Origin: Channa striata
Lineage: Eukaryota; Chordata; Actinopteri; Anabantiformes; Channidae
Assembly (NCBI GenBank): GCA_033026295.1
Contig: CM065185.1
Span: 5,766,001 to 5,830,000, forward strand
DNA: 64,000 nt
Direction: 5' to 3'
Shown here: in pieces, positions 14,045 to 25,966 of the stretch
Position numbering within the stretch: the first letter of the stretch is position 1
Layout of the letters: each line of letters opens with the position of its first letter
The notes under the pieces: model-generated
Told to the model about the DNA's origin: nothing
The model's database searches: none
Seen by the model: the letters and a program-made list of their open reading frames with translations, nothing else
Position numbers and translations under genes: made by a program

Positions 14045-15520
14045 GCGCAGGGGTACACAAGGGAGAACAGTCAGTATACTGGTTTGTGGCGTGAGTCCAG
14101 CTCTTTGAACTCTTTTGTTCAAAGCTGCAGACATCTGTCTAGACTCCAAATATCGTCTTTCCCCAATTCACTGTTCTTCATTTCTCAGCTGATGTATAAA
14201 GTCAGACAGACGCCGGGGAGGAGATATTTCAGGGCATTGTTAACATGATCACCATAAGCATTACAGGCAATAAACCTTTAACTTTGGTTTTGATTTTGGC
14301 AGATAAGGATGTAAAATTACTGTTTATGATCAGCAATATTTGCATAATAACCAGCATGAATTAGTATAAAAACAGACTCAATCAACCGTCAAAAACCAAT
14401 TCATACCTAAGGAACTAAGTATAAAAAGTACTGAAACAAGAGACAAATACATAAAAGGAAAATGATATTTCTGCCATCCATCCACACTTGCACAAAGCAA
14501 TAGCTGAAACTCAGCTGCTGCCCTTTTACACAGTGGGGCACCAGCTCCAAAGCAAGTTCAGGCTTAAACATGCTTCTCCTGCCTTCATGTGAGCAAACAT
14601 GCATGCAGCTCTTTGCAAATGCGTGAGTGGCTGTTTCTTTGATACTTGTGTGAATTTTAAACACAGTGCTAATTTTTTATTTTTCTGTATTATTTGCGCT
14701 ACTTGACAGGATCATCCAGTTGTCTTGCTCAACACACAGGTTCCCACTGGATGTGTTTTTTTAATTAGTGAAGTGTGTGCATCAGCACCTTTTTGACCTT
14801 CACTGAGAAACATAATTACTACCCTAGTCCACATAACTTCTACTTAAAATTTTCCCAGTTAGTGAAGTTGTTAAGTCCAGCTGTTATAGCTACAAAAATG
14901 AATGTACAATGTGTATTATCATGTTTCTCCTACGTTGCACTATGGTTGCTAACTTACTGTATCTTTATATTTCTACAAGCCACAGAAGGGTGGGGAGAAA
15001 TGGCTAATCTGTCATTTCGGAGTGAGCTTAATGAAAGGGTTTCGGGTACAAAAAAAAACCCCATGATCCTTACCTACCTCTCATCACCTTGTGTCAGTCA
15101 AGTCTAAAGTGCAGCCGGCAATACTTAAGCCCAAAAGAAGTTTATTTCCAGTCAGACTATTTTATTACAAAAGCTGCTGTAGTCTGCAAAGCCTCAGACA
15201 CTCACTAAAGGGACCACACGTACTGTGAAGTTGACACGACTGAGTCTTCTTTTAGCCTTTAATGGATGTCGTTTGTATTCGTCAGCAACAAATTTAAGAG
15301 TTTTCTTTGGGTTTGAGTTGCAGTATAGTAACAGTGAAAGACGCACGCACACACACACACACTTTTTCATCTTTCAGTGTCGGTGTTAATGGCGCTGACT
15401 CATAATGGTTCCCTGTTCTCTGTACTTTGAACGCCGTGCTAATGAAATGCATGTGTGCTGGTGGGTTTTTGTGTGTAAGGTACGGTGGAGCTGCTCTGTG
15501 CAGTAGGTGGTCCTGACTGC

Positions 15521-15538
15521 TGTGTGTGTGTGTGTGTG
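15521..15538. repeat. (TG)n microsatellite
   Basis: Nine TG units, followed by TGTA variants. Confidence 0.85.
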
Positions 15539-18500
15539 CGTGTATGTATGTGTTGTAAAAGCGTGGGCTGTAAAGGCGGTGGTCTCCTTTCTGATCTTTG
15601 GAGGTAACTTTTTTGCAAGGCTCCTATATGCACACGATGGTGCTTAATACTACACACTTGCGCACACACACATCGATGCCCTCCCATAGAGTTTCAGTCA
15701 GACTAGAGGTGCTGGTAGAAGCTGGCATCACATCACAGGGTTTGTTCAGGTCGACGGAGGTGACTCAGTTAGGATGCTTTGCTTGCAAGAAACACTTGGG
15801 AGTGCTCCCTTTTTCTCCCACTCGACGTGCTGGACGGATACGTTGGTGCCGCAGAATACTAGACTGTTAATTCTGTCTACTTCATCTCAAATTACAGCTG
15901 TGGTGGTGTCACGCTCAGTCACATGACAGATGAAGGCATCAGAAGCCGAAAGCCCTGCCTGGATAGCTAACTGTACTGCTTTAAAATTACAGAAATAACT
16001 TCAAACATTGAATATGACATTGTTAAATTGATAGGTGGTAATGAGATTTAATATTTAGGTCATTGCATAACAAATGATCTACTCGGTGATCAGGACATTT
16101 ACAGACAGTGTTGACAGTTATATGTACATGTCAGCTAATATGATGGCATGTGCTCTGTGACAAACATATCATACCTGGAGAACGCCCTCCTCCTGTAAAT
16201 CCTACCTGCAATGAGATGAAACCTCCCCTTGGATACAGAGCAGCTTGTAATGCCCGTAAGCGGCTACAATAAGGGCAACTTCACTGGTTTTCTACTTCCT
16301 TTTTATTCTAGCGACAAGCACAAATATATTATCATATAAAGAAAGCAGAAAAGCGTTTGGAAGCATTAAACTACAGCAATATAAATTCAAAATTCTCCCT
16401 GTGAAGTTTTGCAAAGATGTGGTGCGGGTTATAAGTTTGTGGATCTTGGAGTACCCACTTGTTTAGCTGTAATTTATATGCAGATTGTCTGTGAACATTA
16501 TAATGAAGGGTTTGACTGGCCATGAGATGAGCTCCTTTAGCCTTTCGTCCGCTATGTAAAACCACTTGCGTTCTATTTTTTTCCTTTGTTTGAGCATTGT
16601 GGATTTTTTTTAAATCTTTGTGCCAGCATGCGTATGGACTTCTGTTTGTAACTGTGTCTGTAATGAAGTTTAAAAAGGAATTAAAAAAAAATCAAGTTAA
16701 TGAGATTTAAAAAAACGAATATCCAATGAGGATATTAAAGTTCTTCAGTGTGGCATTTTTAAATAAAGACAACCTTCTCAATCAGTCAGCAAAAAGTGGA
16801 GCGTGCATTGTCTCCAGTGTGTCTTTCAGGAGCACTTAAGCAGTGCAGAGGCCTGATGTGCCGTCAGCCCAGCTGCTCGATATCCTCAGCTGATGACAGT
16901 GATATGACCCTGCCCTGGTTTTATATGCAGCTCTGTCATATCGTAAAATGTCCTTTTGTGCACACCAATATTAACTGTTTACGCTTTTAGCTGATACATC
17001 ATTTTTAAATTCTGGTAATGGATTATTATCTATCAACTGTCGGCAGGCAGGATTTTCAAAAGGACTGAGTTCTCCAGGTGTAATATTCACTGCAGTCCTG
17101 TCGTGTGAAACTTGTTTGTCTTCCTCGTGTTATCTCTTTATACTTTGTGGTACTTGATCAGCAGCTTCAGTTCTATGTTTGCATATTGCACAATTTATAA
17201 ATTATGCAATCTGGTTTGCCTGGTAGCGCCAGCAGGCCCACATTTTTACCTGGCAGCAGTAAGGAACTTGCCACAGGTAAAGAGGGTGGTGTAGTCCAAA
17301 GAACTTGATGAGTAAACGTGTTCTAGCTGAATGATTGCCACAAAAGATTTGTTGTACTGATCCCATTAAACGGCGTCATTGAGTTCAGTTCTTGTCATTG
17401 AAATTATTGCTGTGAGTAACATAATCCGTAGCCATTGCGTTTTTGTATTTTTACCTATATACATACATTTTTTTAAAATGTCTTTAATCACTTTATAGAA
17501 CTCCTGCAGCATAACGTAAAAACAATTAGTCAATGCCTGGTACTGAACCGTCTCATTTAGTGTTGTCAGATAAGCAAACATGCGGTGCCTGACCTGCACA
17601 TATAGTTCCAAAGACTTCTCCAGACTATAAAAAAAACTGCAGTCACTCGTCACATATGGATGAAAGGATCTTTTTTTGGTCTTCACCTGTGATCCCCTGC
17701 CTTTATGACTAAGCTGCGAATGATTCCTAAGGATGATTGTTCACTTTGCATTGTAGTGCACGGCACTTTCATCTCTCACTTTCATGTTACCAATAACATT
17801 TTGCCTTTTTGAGTCATCTTTGCCTGTGTTTTCTTTGGAGTGATTACACCAAAGATGGAAATAAAACTCTCTAATCAGGCACTTCCTTGCAGACGTTAGA
17901 AAATGGAGATTTTCCTTCCCTTCGTATGTCCATTTTTTGTCTTCATTCCTCCCTCACTCTTTGCTCCCAAGACAAATGAAGAACTGTATGATCCGGCTCC
18001 AGCATCAGAGGCTGTCTGGTGGGTCTACATCCTGCAGAAAGGGTAGAACAAAACAAATACACATAAAAATACTGACTGCTTTTGTTCACGTGTGTAACTC
18101 TAAACATTTGCAGCACCTTCCCGTATTTTCTTTTGTATTTACGGTTACTGAGGCCGGATTGCACAACTCTGTACACTGAGAACATAATTAAAGCATTTGA
18201 GCATTTATGAAGCAAAATGTTTGTTTTTAGCATATCAATATGGAGATGAAGTTGTGCATTGAAAACGTTGATTTTCAATTCTAAAATAAACCTCAGTGTA
18301 CTTTGCAGGAGTATTTCTTGTGAATTTCACAATAAAGTTCTGAGAAGTTGTACTTGATGCTTCCTGTTCCTTACTGAGAAAAGTTTTGGTGAAAGTCAGG
18401 TCTTGCATGTGTGTATGTTGCAAAAATGTTACAGGAAATATGTGTTTGTATGAGAAAAAAAGACCAATGGCAGTGTTTGTGTGAACCAGAGCTCCCATGT

Positions 18501-19443
18501 GGACTGTAAGGATGTGTCCAGGCTTGTTCCCATCCAGTCTGTAAATGATTAGCAGGAAGTAGAATCATAACTCCCCACAGCCAACCCACTGTAGTCGTGT
18601 ACTCCCAGACATACACCATCGGCCACATACTGTACTTTTCCCATCATGGAAATCATTTCATCTCTGTAGCTTTTTGTTTGAATAAAGATATCCTGCAGTG
18701 GCATATTTTCAGTCATTATCATAGTTTGTGGCTTTAAAATATGTTTGCACACAATTGGAACAATATGGCACTGTTTTGTCTGGTCTTGCAGCAGGAAAAC
18801 TGCACTGCATTGCAAAAGACTCTCTACTATGTCTCTCCATGAACGGGAAAAAACTTGAAATTCAAAATGCAATGGAACTTTCCTTTACATGTCTGCCCTT
18901 ACTAAACAAATGTACACACATTTTGCATATGGACAGACAGGTGTGCCCCAGATTTGTGTGCTCTTGGTGCAGAGCCAGATAACAAGAACTGGTTATGATG
19001 TCACTTTTGGGAACAACCCTGTAAAATAAGAGGATGTATTGAAGAGTTGTTGTTTAACCTAATTGGACAAACGTCTATTATGGGTATGACACATTCACAT
19101 GGAGGGAATGTGTATAAATCATTTACTGGTTTTTTATTAATCTGACACCCCTCTGTGTTTTCTGTTTGTTGGTTTTGGCTCATCTCACACACAAGAGGGT
19201 TTTTGCATGTACAGTAACTGCTCTGTGGTGCTTTTACAGAATGCATACGTACCCAAAAGCTTACAATTATTTGCATTGTGTCTGTGAGTCAAAAATAAAT
19301 CTAAAGTTGCGGGAATTTTAAGAAATCAAGCCCAGATTAAACTTGTCATTATTCGTTCTTAATTTGTGTTGGAACCTTAGACCTGTCTGCTTAACATCTA
19401 CTGTGTACTAATGGCTCATTCTCGCTCCTATTCTTTATTGCAG

Positions 19444-19459
19444 TGTTGTGTTGCCCAGC
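19444..19459 (+). other. gng12: 5' UTR start of gng12 coding exon 1
   Basis: Sixteen bases lie between a good 3' splice site (T-rich tract ending ttgcag at 19443) and the ATG at 19460. The initiator exon is therefore not the first exon, and at least one non-coding exon lies upstream. I could not recognise it in 1-19443. Confidence 0.7.
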
Positions 19460-20433
19460 ATGTCTTCGAAGGCTCACAGTTCCAACAACATCGCCCATAC
19501 CCGGCGGATTGTCAACCAGCTGAGAATAGAGGCGAGCATTGAGAGGATAAAGGTACAGTACAACAATAAACAATGCTGTGCGGCTGTTTGTCTCGAATCG
19601 TGCCTGTATGCACTTATCGTGCCACACCGTCCACCTTATTTTCCCTAATGCACTTCTCACAGAAGTAGATTTTGTTCTTCTGCTAAACCGCTTTTCCATT
19701 TTATTACAATTTAGACTTTAGAAATCTATCACATCATTTTAAATTTCATGGTGATGCTACCGAAGCCATTACAGCATACCAACTAATGAAGGTAATTTAA
19801 AAATCACTATATGGTTTGGCAAGGATTGTTTATTTTATTACACGTGGCAGATTTACGACAAAATCATACATCTGACTTGAGGTTCAGCAAACATTATCAT
19901 CTCCAATCTCAACTGAGAAAAAACATAAGTATAATTCTGCTTATAAATCCCACTGTTGATTGCCCCTGTAGATGACTCTACAGTCTGTGTTGTCTGCGTT
20001 CTCTATCCACAATCTTATCCTCTTATCCTTTGTTTGTTTTTCCTTTTCTTTTTGTTCTTTTCAGCTAAGGTTGCTCCCTGTCACCACCATATTTGTTTTA
20101 GCAATAAGAACACACAGTATTTACTGTTCTCGTAGGATTTGTGGGAATTTGAAAGCTGGCTGTTCTAAGATGCAACACATGAGAACTTCTGTTCTCACAG
20201 GATTTGTGGTTTTTGGTCGTCAGGTTAGGCCACTTCCAGACTGTCAGAGACTAGAAATCTAAACTAAATCCCCCCATTTATTATTTTTTCTTTCTTTGTT
20301 TCTGTAGGTATCGAAGGCTTGTGCAGACCTTATGAACTACTGCAATGAAAATGCCAAACACGACCCTCTCCTCGTGGGCATCCCTGCTTCAGACAATCCC
20401 TTCAAGGACAAAAAGCCTTGCACTATATTGTAG
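19460..20433 (+). CDS. gng12: Guanine nucleotide-binding protein gamma-12, complete spliced CDS (2 coding exons)
   Basis: Gamma subunit of heterotrimeric G proteins. It forms an obligate dimer with G-beta and is lipid-anchored at the inner plasma membrane. Coding exons are 19460-19552 and 20308-20433. The intron has a GT donor at 19553 and an AG acceptor at 20306-20307 after a T-rich tract, in phase 0. The product is 72 residues, the length I recall for mammalian GNG12. Residues 1-31 begin MSSKAHSSNNIAHTRR and end IEASIERIK, the helix that pairs with G-beta. Residues 32-72 carry the conserved DPLL (50-53) and NPF (61-63) motifs and end in the CaaX box C69-T-I-L; a final Leu predicts geranylgeranylation. 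The start is set by the family N-terminus, just after an AG acceptor at 19442-19443, so 19444-19459 is 5' UTR and further 5' exons must lie upstream. The teleost a/b paralogue cannot be assigned. No breaks are seen. Confidence 0.96.
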
Positions 20434-22115
20434 TGGATGCCATTTAGCCTTTGTGTTTTTGTTTCTTTTTGCTTATTAATGTTGCTGTATTCTTTTATGT
20501 TTTGGAGGAGTGAGGGGTGGACTGTGATCATCTCATTACCATGTGTTCACCTGTTAACAATTCCACCATGATTGTCTCTTAAAAACATTAATTCATAATT
20601 AGCTAAGAAGTGTTGTGTGGCTGCCCCCATTAGCCTGTAACTGAACTATTGACCTTGGCAGCTCTACCATGAGTTGTGATTGATTTGGTCACATAATGTT
20701 GCTTAAAAAATCATTAGTGATCCTTCCTTTTTGCAGTTTCCTCCCCACTGGGCAGTGACTGTTAATAACTCTGGTTTGCCTTAAGTGGACTCACGCAGCC
20801 AAGGTTTCCCTCCTGTCCTATAAAAGTGTTTATCCATTTAAGATGTTTTAAGATGATAGTTTCAAACAGCATTCCAACCAGTATTTTACAGTTTTGATTA
20901 TGATGCTGCAGTGTTGTCTTTAGCCGCATTGAGGTCATTTCCATCTTTAAATCAACATCATCTTCAAGCCGCCTCTGTGCATTGATGCTTTTGGTGCACA
21001 TCAGATGGAGAGTTGCCATTTTAGCCACAATAAGAATGCTCTGTCACATTAATGCAATGCATGAATTTATTTTTTAGTGTGTCAGCAGACTTATGAAATG
21101 AAGACGTTGTGACCAAGCCAAACCAGTGATACTGCATTTCAAAGCATCTAAATACGCGTCTGTATGAGGCATCTTTAGCCATGTCTTCTGTTAACTTCCT
21201 GTGGTACATTATTTGTACGATGCTGATGACACAAAGCACATCAGCAAATGTTACGAAACACTGTGAGCCATGTCTGCTTTCTCATCACAAGTGTCTTAGT
21301 CAAGGGATCGTACACATCATGGTCTTAAAGTGCTTCTGGCACAAGTATTGTAGGTACAGGTAAAAATGATGGTGTGCATTGACAATTAAAAACCCCTCTA
21401 CCAAGACTGCTCTTAAATTTTTCAATCTTTTTCTTTTCATATGAAACTATAGCATTTGTGTCTGTGGTGGTCTTTAGTCTGCAGTATGTTGTGGCTCGCT
21501 AGAGGGAAATGGCTGAAAAAAAAATTTTCTTACACTCTAAAGCCTTACTTATGTTCACCTTGTATGAAGAAGAATACTCTTACTAGGAGTACTTTCTTTA
21601 AAAAAAGATGTTTCTATAAAATGTTTTTTATCTGTGGGATGAATGTGGTGATTTGTAACCATATTGTGCCATCTGTTTTTGTCAACATGTCAGTGGCTGA
21701 GCATGTTAAATTGTGTTTGACTTACTGTACCTGGTGCTCCACCTTTCACCCGTTTTGGTATTGTTGCCTTCTCCAAAGGGTACTTTCAGGTCTTCAAATC
21801 AGCAAGATCTTGTGTTATTGTTCAAGCATAACTTTTATGATTGTCTCTAACGGTCATATTTTACTTGCAATAAATCATTCCTGTCTGTCTCTAAAGAAAA
21901 AAATCTACTGCCATTCCATAATTTCTGTCCAGACACCAACTCTATAACAGCCTTATTGTACCATTGATAGATTAATTTAATTGTCAAAATTTGCATTTTG
22001 ATAATATGTCTTTAATAATATACCAACCTTTGTATGAAGATTTAATGTTAATAAAGTGAAGCATTCCTACAGTAAAATACTCTACTAATATCTCAATAAA
22101 GATGTGTAGAGCTGC
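20434..22115 (+). other. gng12: gng12 3' UTR with tandem poly(A) signals
   Basis: The stretch after the gng12 stop is AT-rich and lacks recognised genes. AATAAA hexamers lie at 21870-21875, 22050-22055 and 22095-22100, allowing alternative ends and a 3' UTR of about 1.4-1.7 kb. Its extent is inferred from the signals only. A 163-codon open frame at 21456-21947 lies inside it and is considered chance because it resembles no family and is not spliced to anything. Confidence 0.6.
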
Positions 22116-25100
22116 ACAGTCAGAAGATGATTACTCCTGTCTTGATGTCATCTCCCACCCATCCTGAGGTTTATATAATGTACAAACATGATGGCTGAGA
22201 TTGAGCCTGGTCTGAAAGCTCTGCCCTCAGTGTATCTTGTGCCATTTCCTCTAATTAGTCATTTATTTATAACTCAGTGGGGAGAGGAGAGGCTTCTCGC
22301 CATGGCTGTCAGACAAAAGAGCGCACAAGGGAACTAAATTTAGAAAGTACCAAACCCCGATTTCCGCTCTTGGAACTTAACTAGTAACTATTTTGGGAAA
22401 ATGCTTAGTCTCAGAGTCGGTCTTCATTCTCTTGTCGCTGGGGCCTTTCTGACCTTGTCTCTGTCCAGCTGGTGCTGCACACAATGGGAAGAACATGCAG
22501 TATTACCTATTGTAACAACACTAAAGCTACTGAATCAGACAGTTCTCACACTTGAAAAGGACAACTGATGAAATAACATCACCTATTATTTATTGTTAAG
22601 AGTTGACATAAATAGACTGTGCTCTCACGCCTGGAGCTTTTTTTCCTTAAAATATCAAATGTTGCTGCAGGAGAAACCAGGTGCCTCCGTATAGTGTAGA
22701 CTGAGGAACACTATAAAAGTATATCATGAAGCATGCTTTTTAGTGCACTTTATAATCACAAACTAATCCCTAGATTTTCTCTAGAGGTATTAATGCACAA
22801 ATATGATACTCTGCTTGGATCTTCTCCACAAGCATGAATGCCTCTGAAGACCATTAGAGCACAGCCACAGTAATCCCAGTTTGTCATTGTGCAGCAATGC
22901 GAGAATCATAGGGGGCGTACGGCCAGCGGCTGGCAGCCTGGCTCAGTGGCCATGTGCCTGTCCTGGCAGTTACAGTGTCAGTGTGTAGGAATGTGCTGAC
23001 GTGGGGGAGAGGAAGGGGGGTGAGGACAGTGGGTGGAGGGTGTGGGCTGATAGAGCTTCTGGTAGGTCCAGTTGCTCATAGAAACAAAACAACTCTGCAA
23101 TATGCTCCCAGAGTCATCTTAATTTTTTTTTATGCACGTACAGACAGTGTTGGACATTCATCCCGGTACTACTCTGCTGTTTTATCCTCCAATACATTTC
23201 AGAGAGAAATAATGAACACATGGTCAACTAATAAAACATGATGGCCACGATGATCTGCACTAAGGTGTACTGCAGATAATGCTTTTCATTTTACTGATTT
23301 GCTGATTTGCTGTTTTCAGGTTTTATATGTGTAAAGTAAACCTGAAAACTGAAAAAACTTTGGATGAAGTCATCAGATACTAGGAGAGACTGAAAAGTTA
23401 TCTTGTAATAAAACTTGAAGCATAAGAAATAATCCAATAATACCAATAATAAAATTTTAGCAGCTATGAATTGTCAAACTGTGGGGAAACTAGTAGAGTA
23501 GCGGAGTATTTGGTTTTTCTCTTTACTTTGCAACATTATCTTAACCTGATATTTACCTTTTCTAGCCCTTGCATTTCTGTATGTTCTTAATCTTTTGCAT
23601 CATGACTGAGCAGCAGGTATTTCTGCATGCATGATATCATATGATATGTTAAGCAATATGTTCCCAGTTTGCACCATACAGGACAATATAATGTACAGTT
23701 ATGTATCAGACCACCCCATTCTTCGTATTTCGTAAGCACAAAGGAAACACTGCACCTGAACTCAAACCCACATTACAGCACAGCCAACAGCATTATATAG
23801 ACCAACCCTCAGCCTTTCTGGGACAGACCTCACTGGAAGGCTGTGTGGCTTCGCAGCACTTACATCAGCTCTCCAATGCTCCAATCTTAAAATAACCTTT
23901 TCCCTTCAATCACAACAATACCACATTACATCAGTCAGCGTCACACCCCGCAGTCACATGACAGGCAACCTTTCACACACTGCCAACTGAAACCATGGGG
24001 GCAGGGGAGGGCAGAACTTTGTTAAGTGTGCTATAATCATTTTTACATCATACCATATTGCATCAATGTCTATTTAATTTACTGTATGTTCTTGAAACTT
24101 TGGGACGATACAGATCAATTGAATCACTGTCTGTATTCAAATTGAAATGTGTTGACTTTATGCAGGGTCCCTAATTAACCTAGCAATAAATAATATTTTG
24201 CAGCAGTTACAACAGTGATGTTTAACATTTATGTTGCCGCTAAGTTCATTCAAGAGTAGGGGTGTGTCAGAAGAGCAACCTGTTAAACTGTCAAAAGGTG
24301 AATCTTTACCAGTCCCATGATGCAACTCTATTCCCAAAATTATACTGTAACTTTTTACGCATCCACCCATTTTCAGGTTTTTGAGGTTCGAGTTTACCAA
24401 ACATGGATTGCGTAGCGGAAAATGAAGTAACTTAAATTAAAAAATGGATGTGCTGCAAATGTAACGTGAACAGAACCGATCTACGATTTTAGTTCACAAA
24501 CATGAAATGCTGTCACACAATCCCTCTCACATGAGCTGATCTGGATTGTGCAACTCAAGGTCAGTCCCTGCCTCTGTTGGTCTTGTAATCATGACTCTGC
24601 ACTTCGGAGGGGATTGCCTACCTTACATCAGCCCAGTGACATCACTGACATTCAACTCTCGACAGATCACCTGTCTGTGTGTGTTGTTTAGACACACTCG
24701 GAAAGTAGCGGGGGAGTAGAGGGAACTGTTCCGAATGTTTTGCACAAGATTGCATGCCAAATCATTTTCCAAGTAGTTGGAGTCATGTGCTGTGCAGTGA
24801 GCTACACCACAGTCTGGTTCTGTCCTGTTTAAGTGGCAAACATTGAGCCATAATAATTATTCTGTGCAATACAGTATGAAACATATCAGCATTATGAGTT
24901 CATTTTCCCCGCTTTAAAAGTGCTGCATAGTATGTGCTGTAGTCACATGCTCCTTTCTAGGAAATCAGCTGGTGGAAATGCAAACTGTCAAGCAAATCAC
25001 TGAGAACTAGTGAACAGGGAACTGGTTTGGATGAATGAACATGTTCCTGCTGACTGAGGCAGAAGCCTGAGCAAAGAGAGCTGTGAGGATTATTGTTCTC

Positions 25101-25254
25101 TTCAGCTCAGAGATGGCATTGAGGCCACAGAGGCCAATATGACCCCTGTGATCCACACGTGACTACTGTTTTACAACTGCACTGATAAAGGTTAGAATTT
25201 AGCTTGGCTTTGATAAGATTTCCAGAAATTAAAGAATAGAGAACATAAAGTTAT
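22116..25254. other. Spacer between convergent gng12 and gadd45a 3' ends
   Basis: No gene is supported. It holds a GC-richer block at about 22900-23060 (G-rich gggggagaggaaggggggtg at 23004-23023) and an inverted repeat at 23312-23349. The rest is AT-rich, unremarkable sequence. Its approximately 3 kb length fits a compact teleost version of the mammalian GNG12-GADD45A interval. Confidence 0.6.
23312..23349. repeat. Perfect 12-bp inverted repeat in the gng12-gadd45a spacer
   Basis: gttttcaggttt (23312-23323) pairs exactly with aaacctgaaaac (23338-23349) across a 14-base loop. It lies between the two convergent 3' ends. No function is shown. Confidence 0.8.
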
Positions 25255-25966
25255 GTTCCAAAACAAGTTTTTATTTTGCAAATAGCAAATGTAAAAAATG
25301 AAACATAAATACACTTAAATATTATTAGAAATAACTTACATTTGTAACAAAAGAACTATTTTACTTGTGGCAAAACACCAGCTGGCAGAGGAAACACTAA
25401 AAACACAGAATGTCATCACTGCATGTGTAGCCCTTCCCTTTTTAAATATGACAATAGCAACATCAACATTTACGATTTAAATCAAATAAGTGAAATTGCA
25501 AATGGTCCAGTGTTTCAACAAGTGTTTTGTTTCTGTAGAGAGAGGCCGACACCTTGGTCCACTCCAGAGCTCCAAGTTCTGGTTTCTGCTCACTTTTCTG
25601 ACTTGTCACAGAGGCTTTACCAAACAAATATATGATATGATCCTTCTGTACAGTGTCCAGCTTCACACATACGTTGGTTTTAACTTCAACCTCAGGACGC
25701 TACAAAAGCCTCACCATCTCATCTTGGTCGCAAAGGCTGACAGGCACAACTCCAAACAGTCCTGTCCAACGTGGAAATCCATCCCCTGCTTTTTTCCCTT
25801 TTAAATACATCCCATGTAGACAGTGGAATCTTTTTTCTTTTCAAAGATTTTCTCTCATCATCAGCAGTGCTTTGGAATTTGATCTGTGGGTTGTGTGTCC
25901 ATCAGGGTTCACACCACTCTTCCTGTGCAGATAAAAGTCATTTCACAGGTTTCCACAGCTCAAAGT
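25255..25966 (-). other. gadd45a: gadd45a 3' UTR and poly(A) signal
   Basis: Downstream of the gadd45a stop on the minus strand, an AATAAA lies at 25270-25275 (read on the minus strand), giving a 3' UTR of about 0.7 kb, close to what I recall for mammals. The plus-strand open frames in 25423-25986 lie inside this UTR and are shadows. Cleavage near 25255 is an estimate. Confidence 0.65.

Larger units (their letters stand above)
1..19443 (+). other. Presumed gng12 upstream intron / 5' region, no exon recognised
   Basis: Only short chance frames appear. Composition is typical intronic: AT-rich with CA/TG runs and T-rich patches. The reading as intron follows from the AG acceptor at 19442-19443 and from the long 5' introns of vertebrate GNG12. 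Blocks near 11160-11420 and 13620-13760 look less AT-rich and could be regulatory, but nothing specific is proven. Further microsatellites and one dispersed repeat are listed separately. Confidence 0.55.

Noticed and set aside
21456..21947. 163-codon plus frame downstream of gng12
   Set aside because: It lies in the inferred gng12 3' UTR, has no recognised domain and lacks splice or start context.
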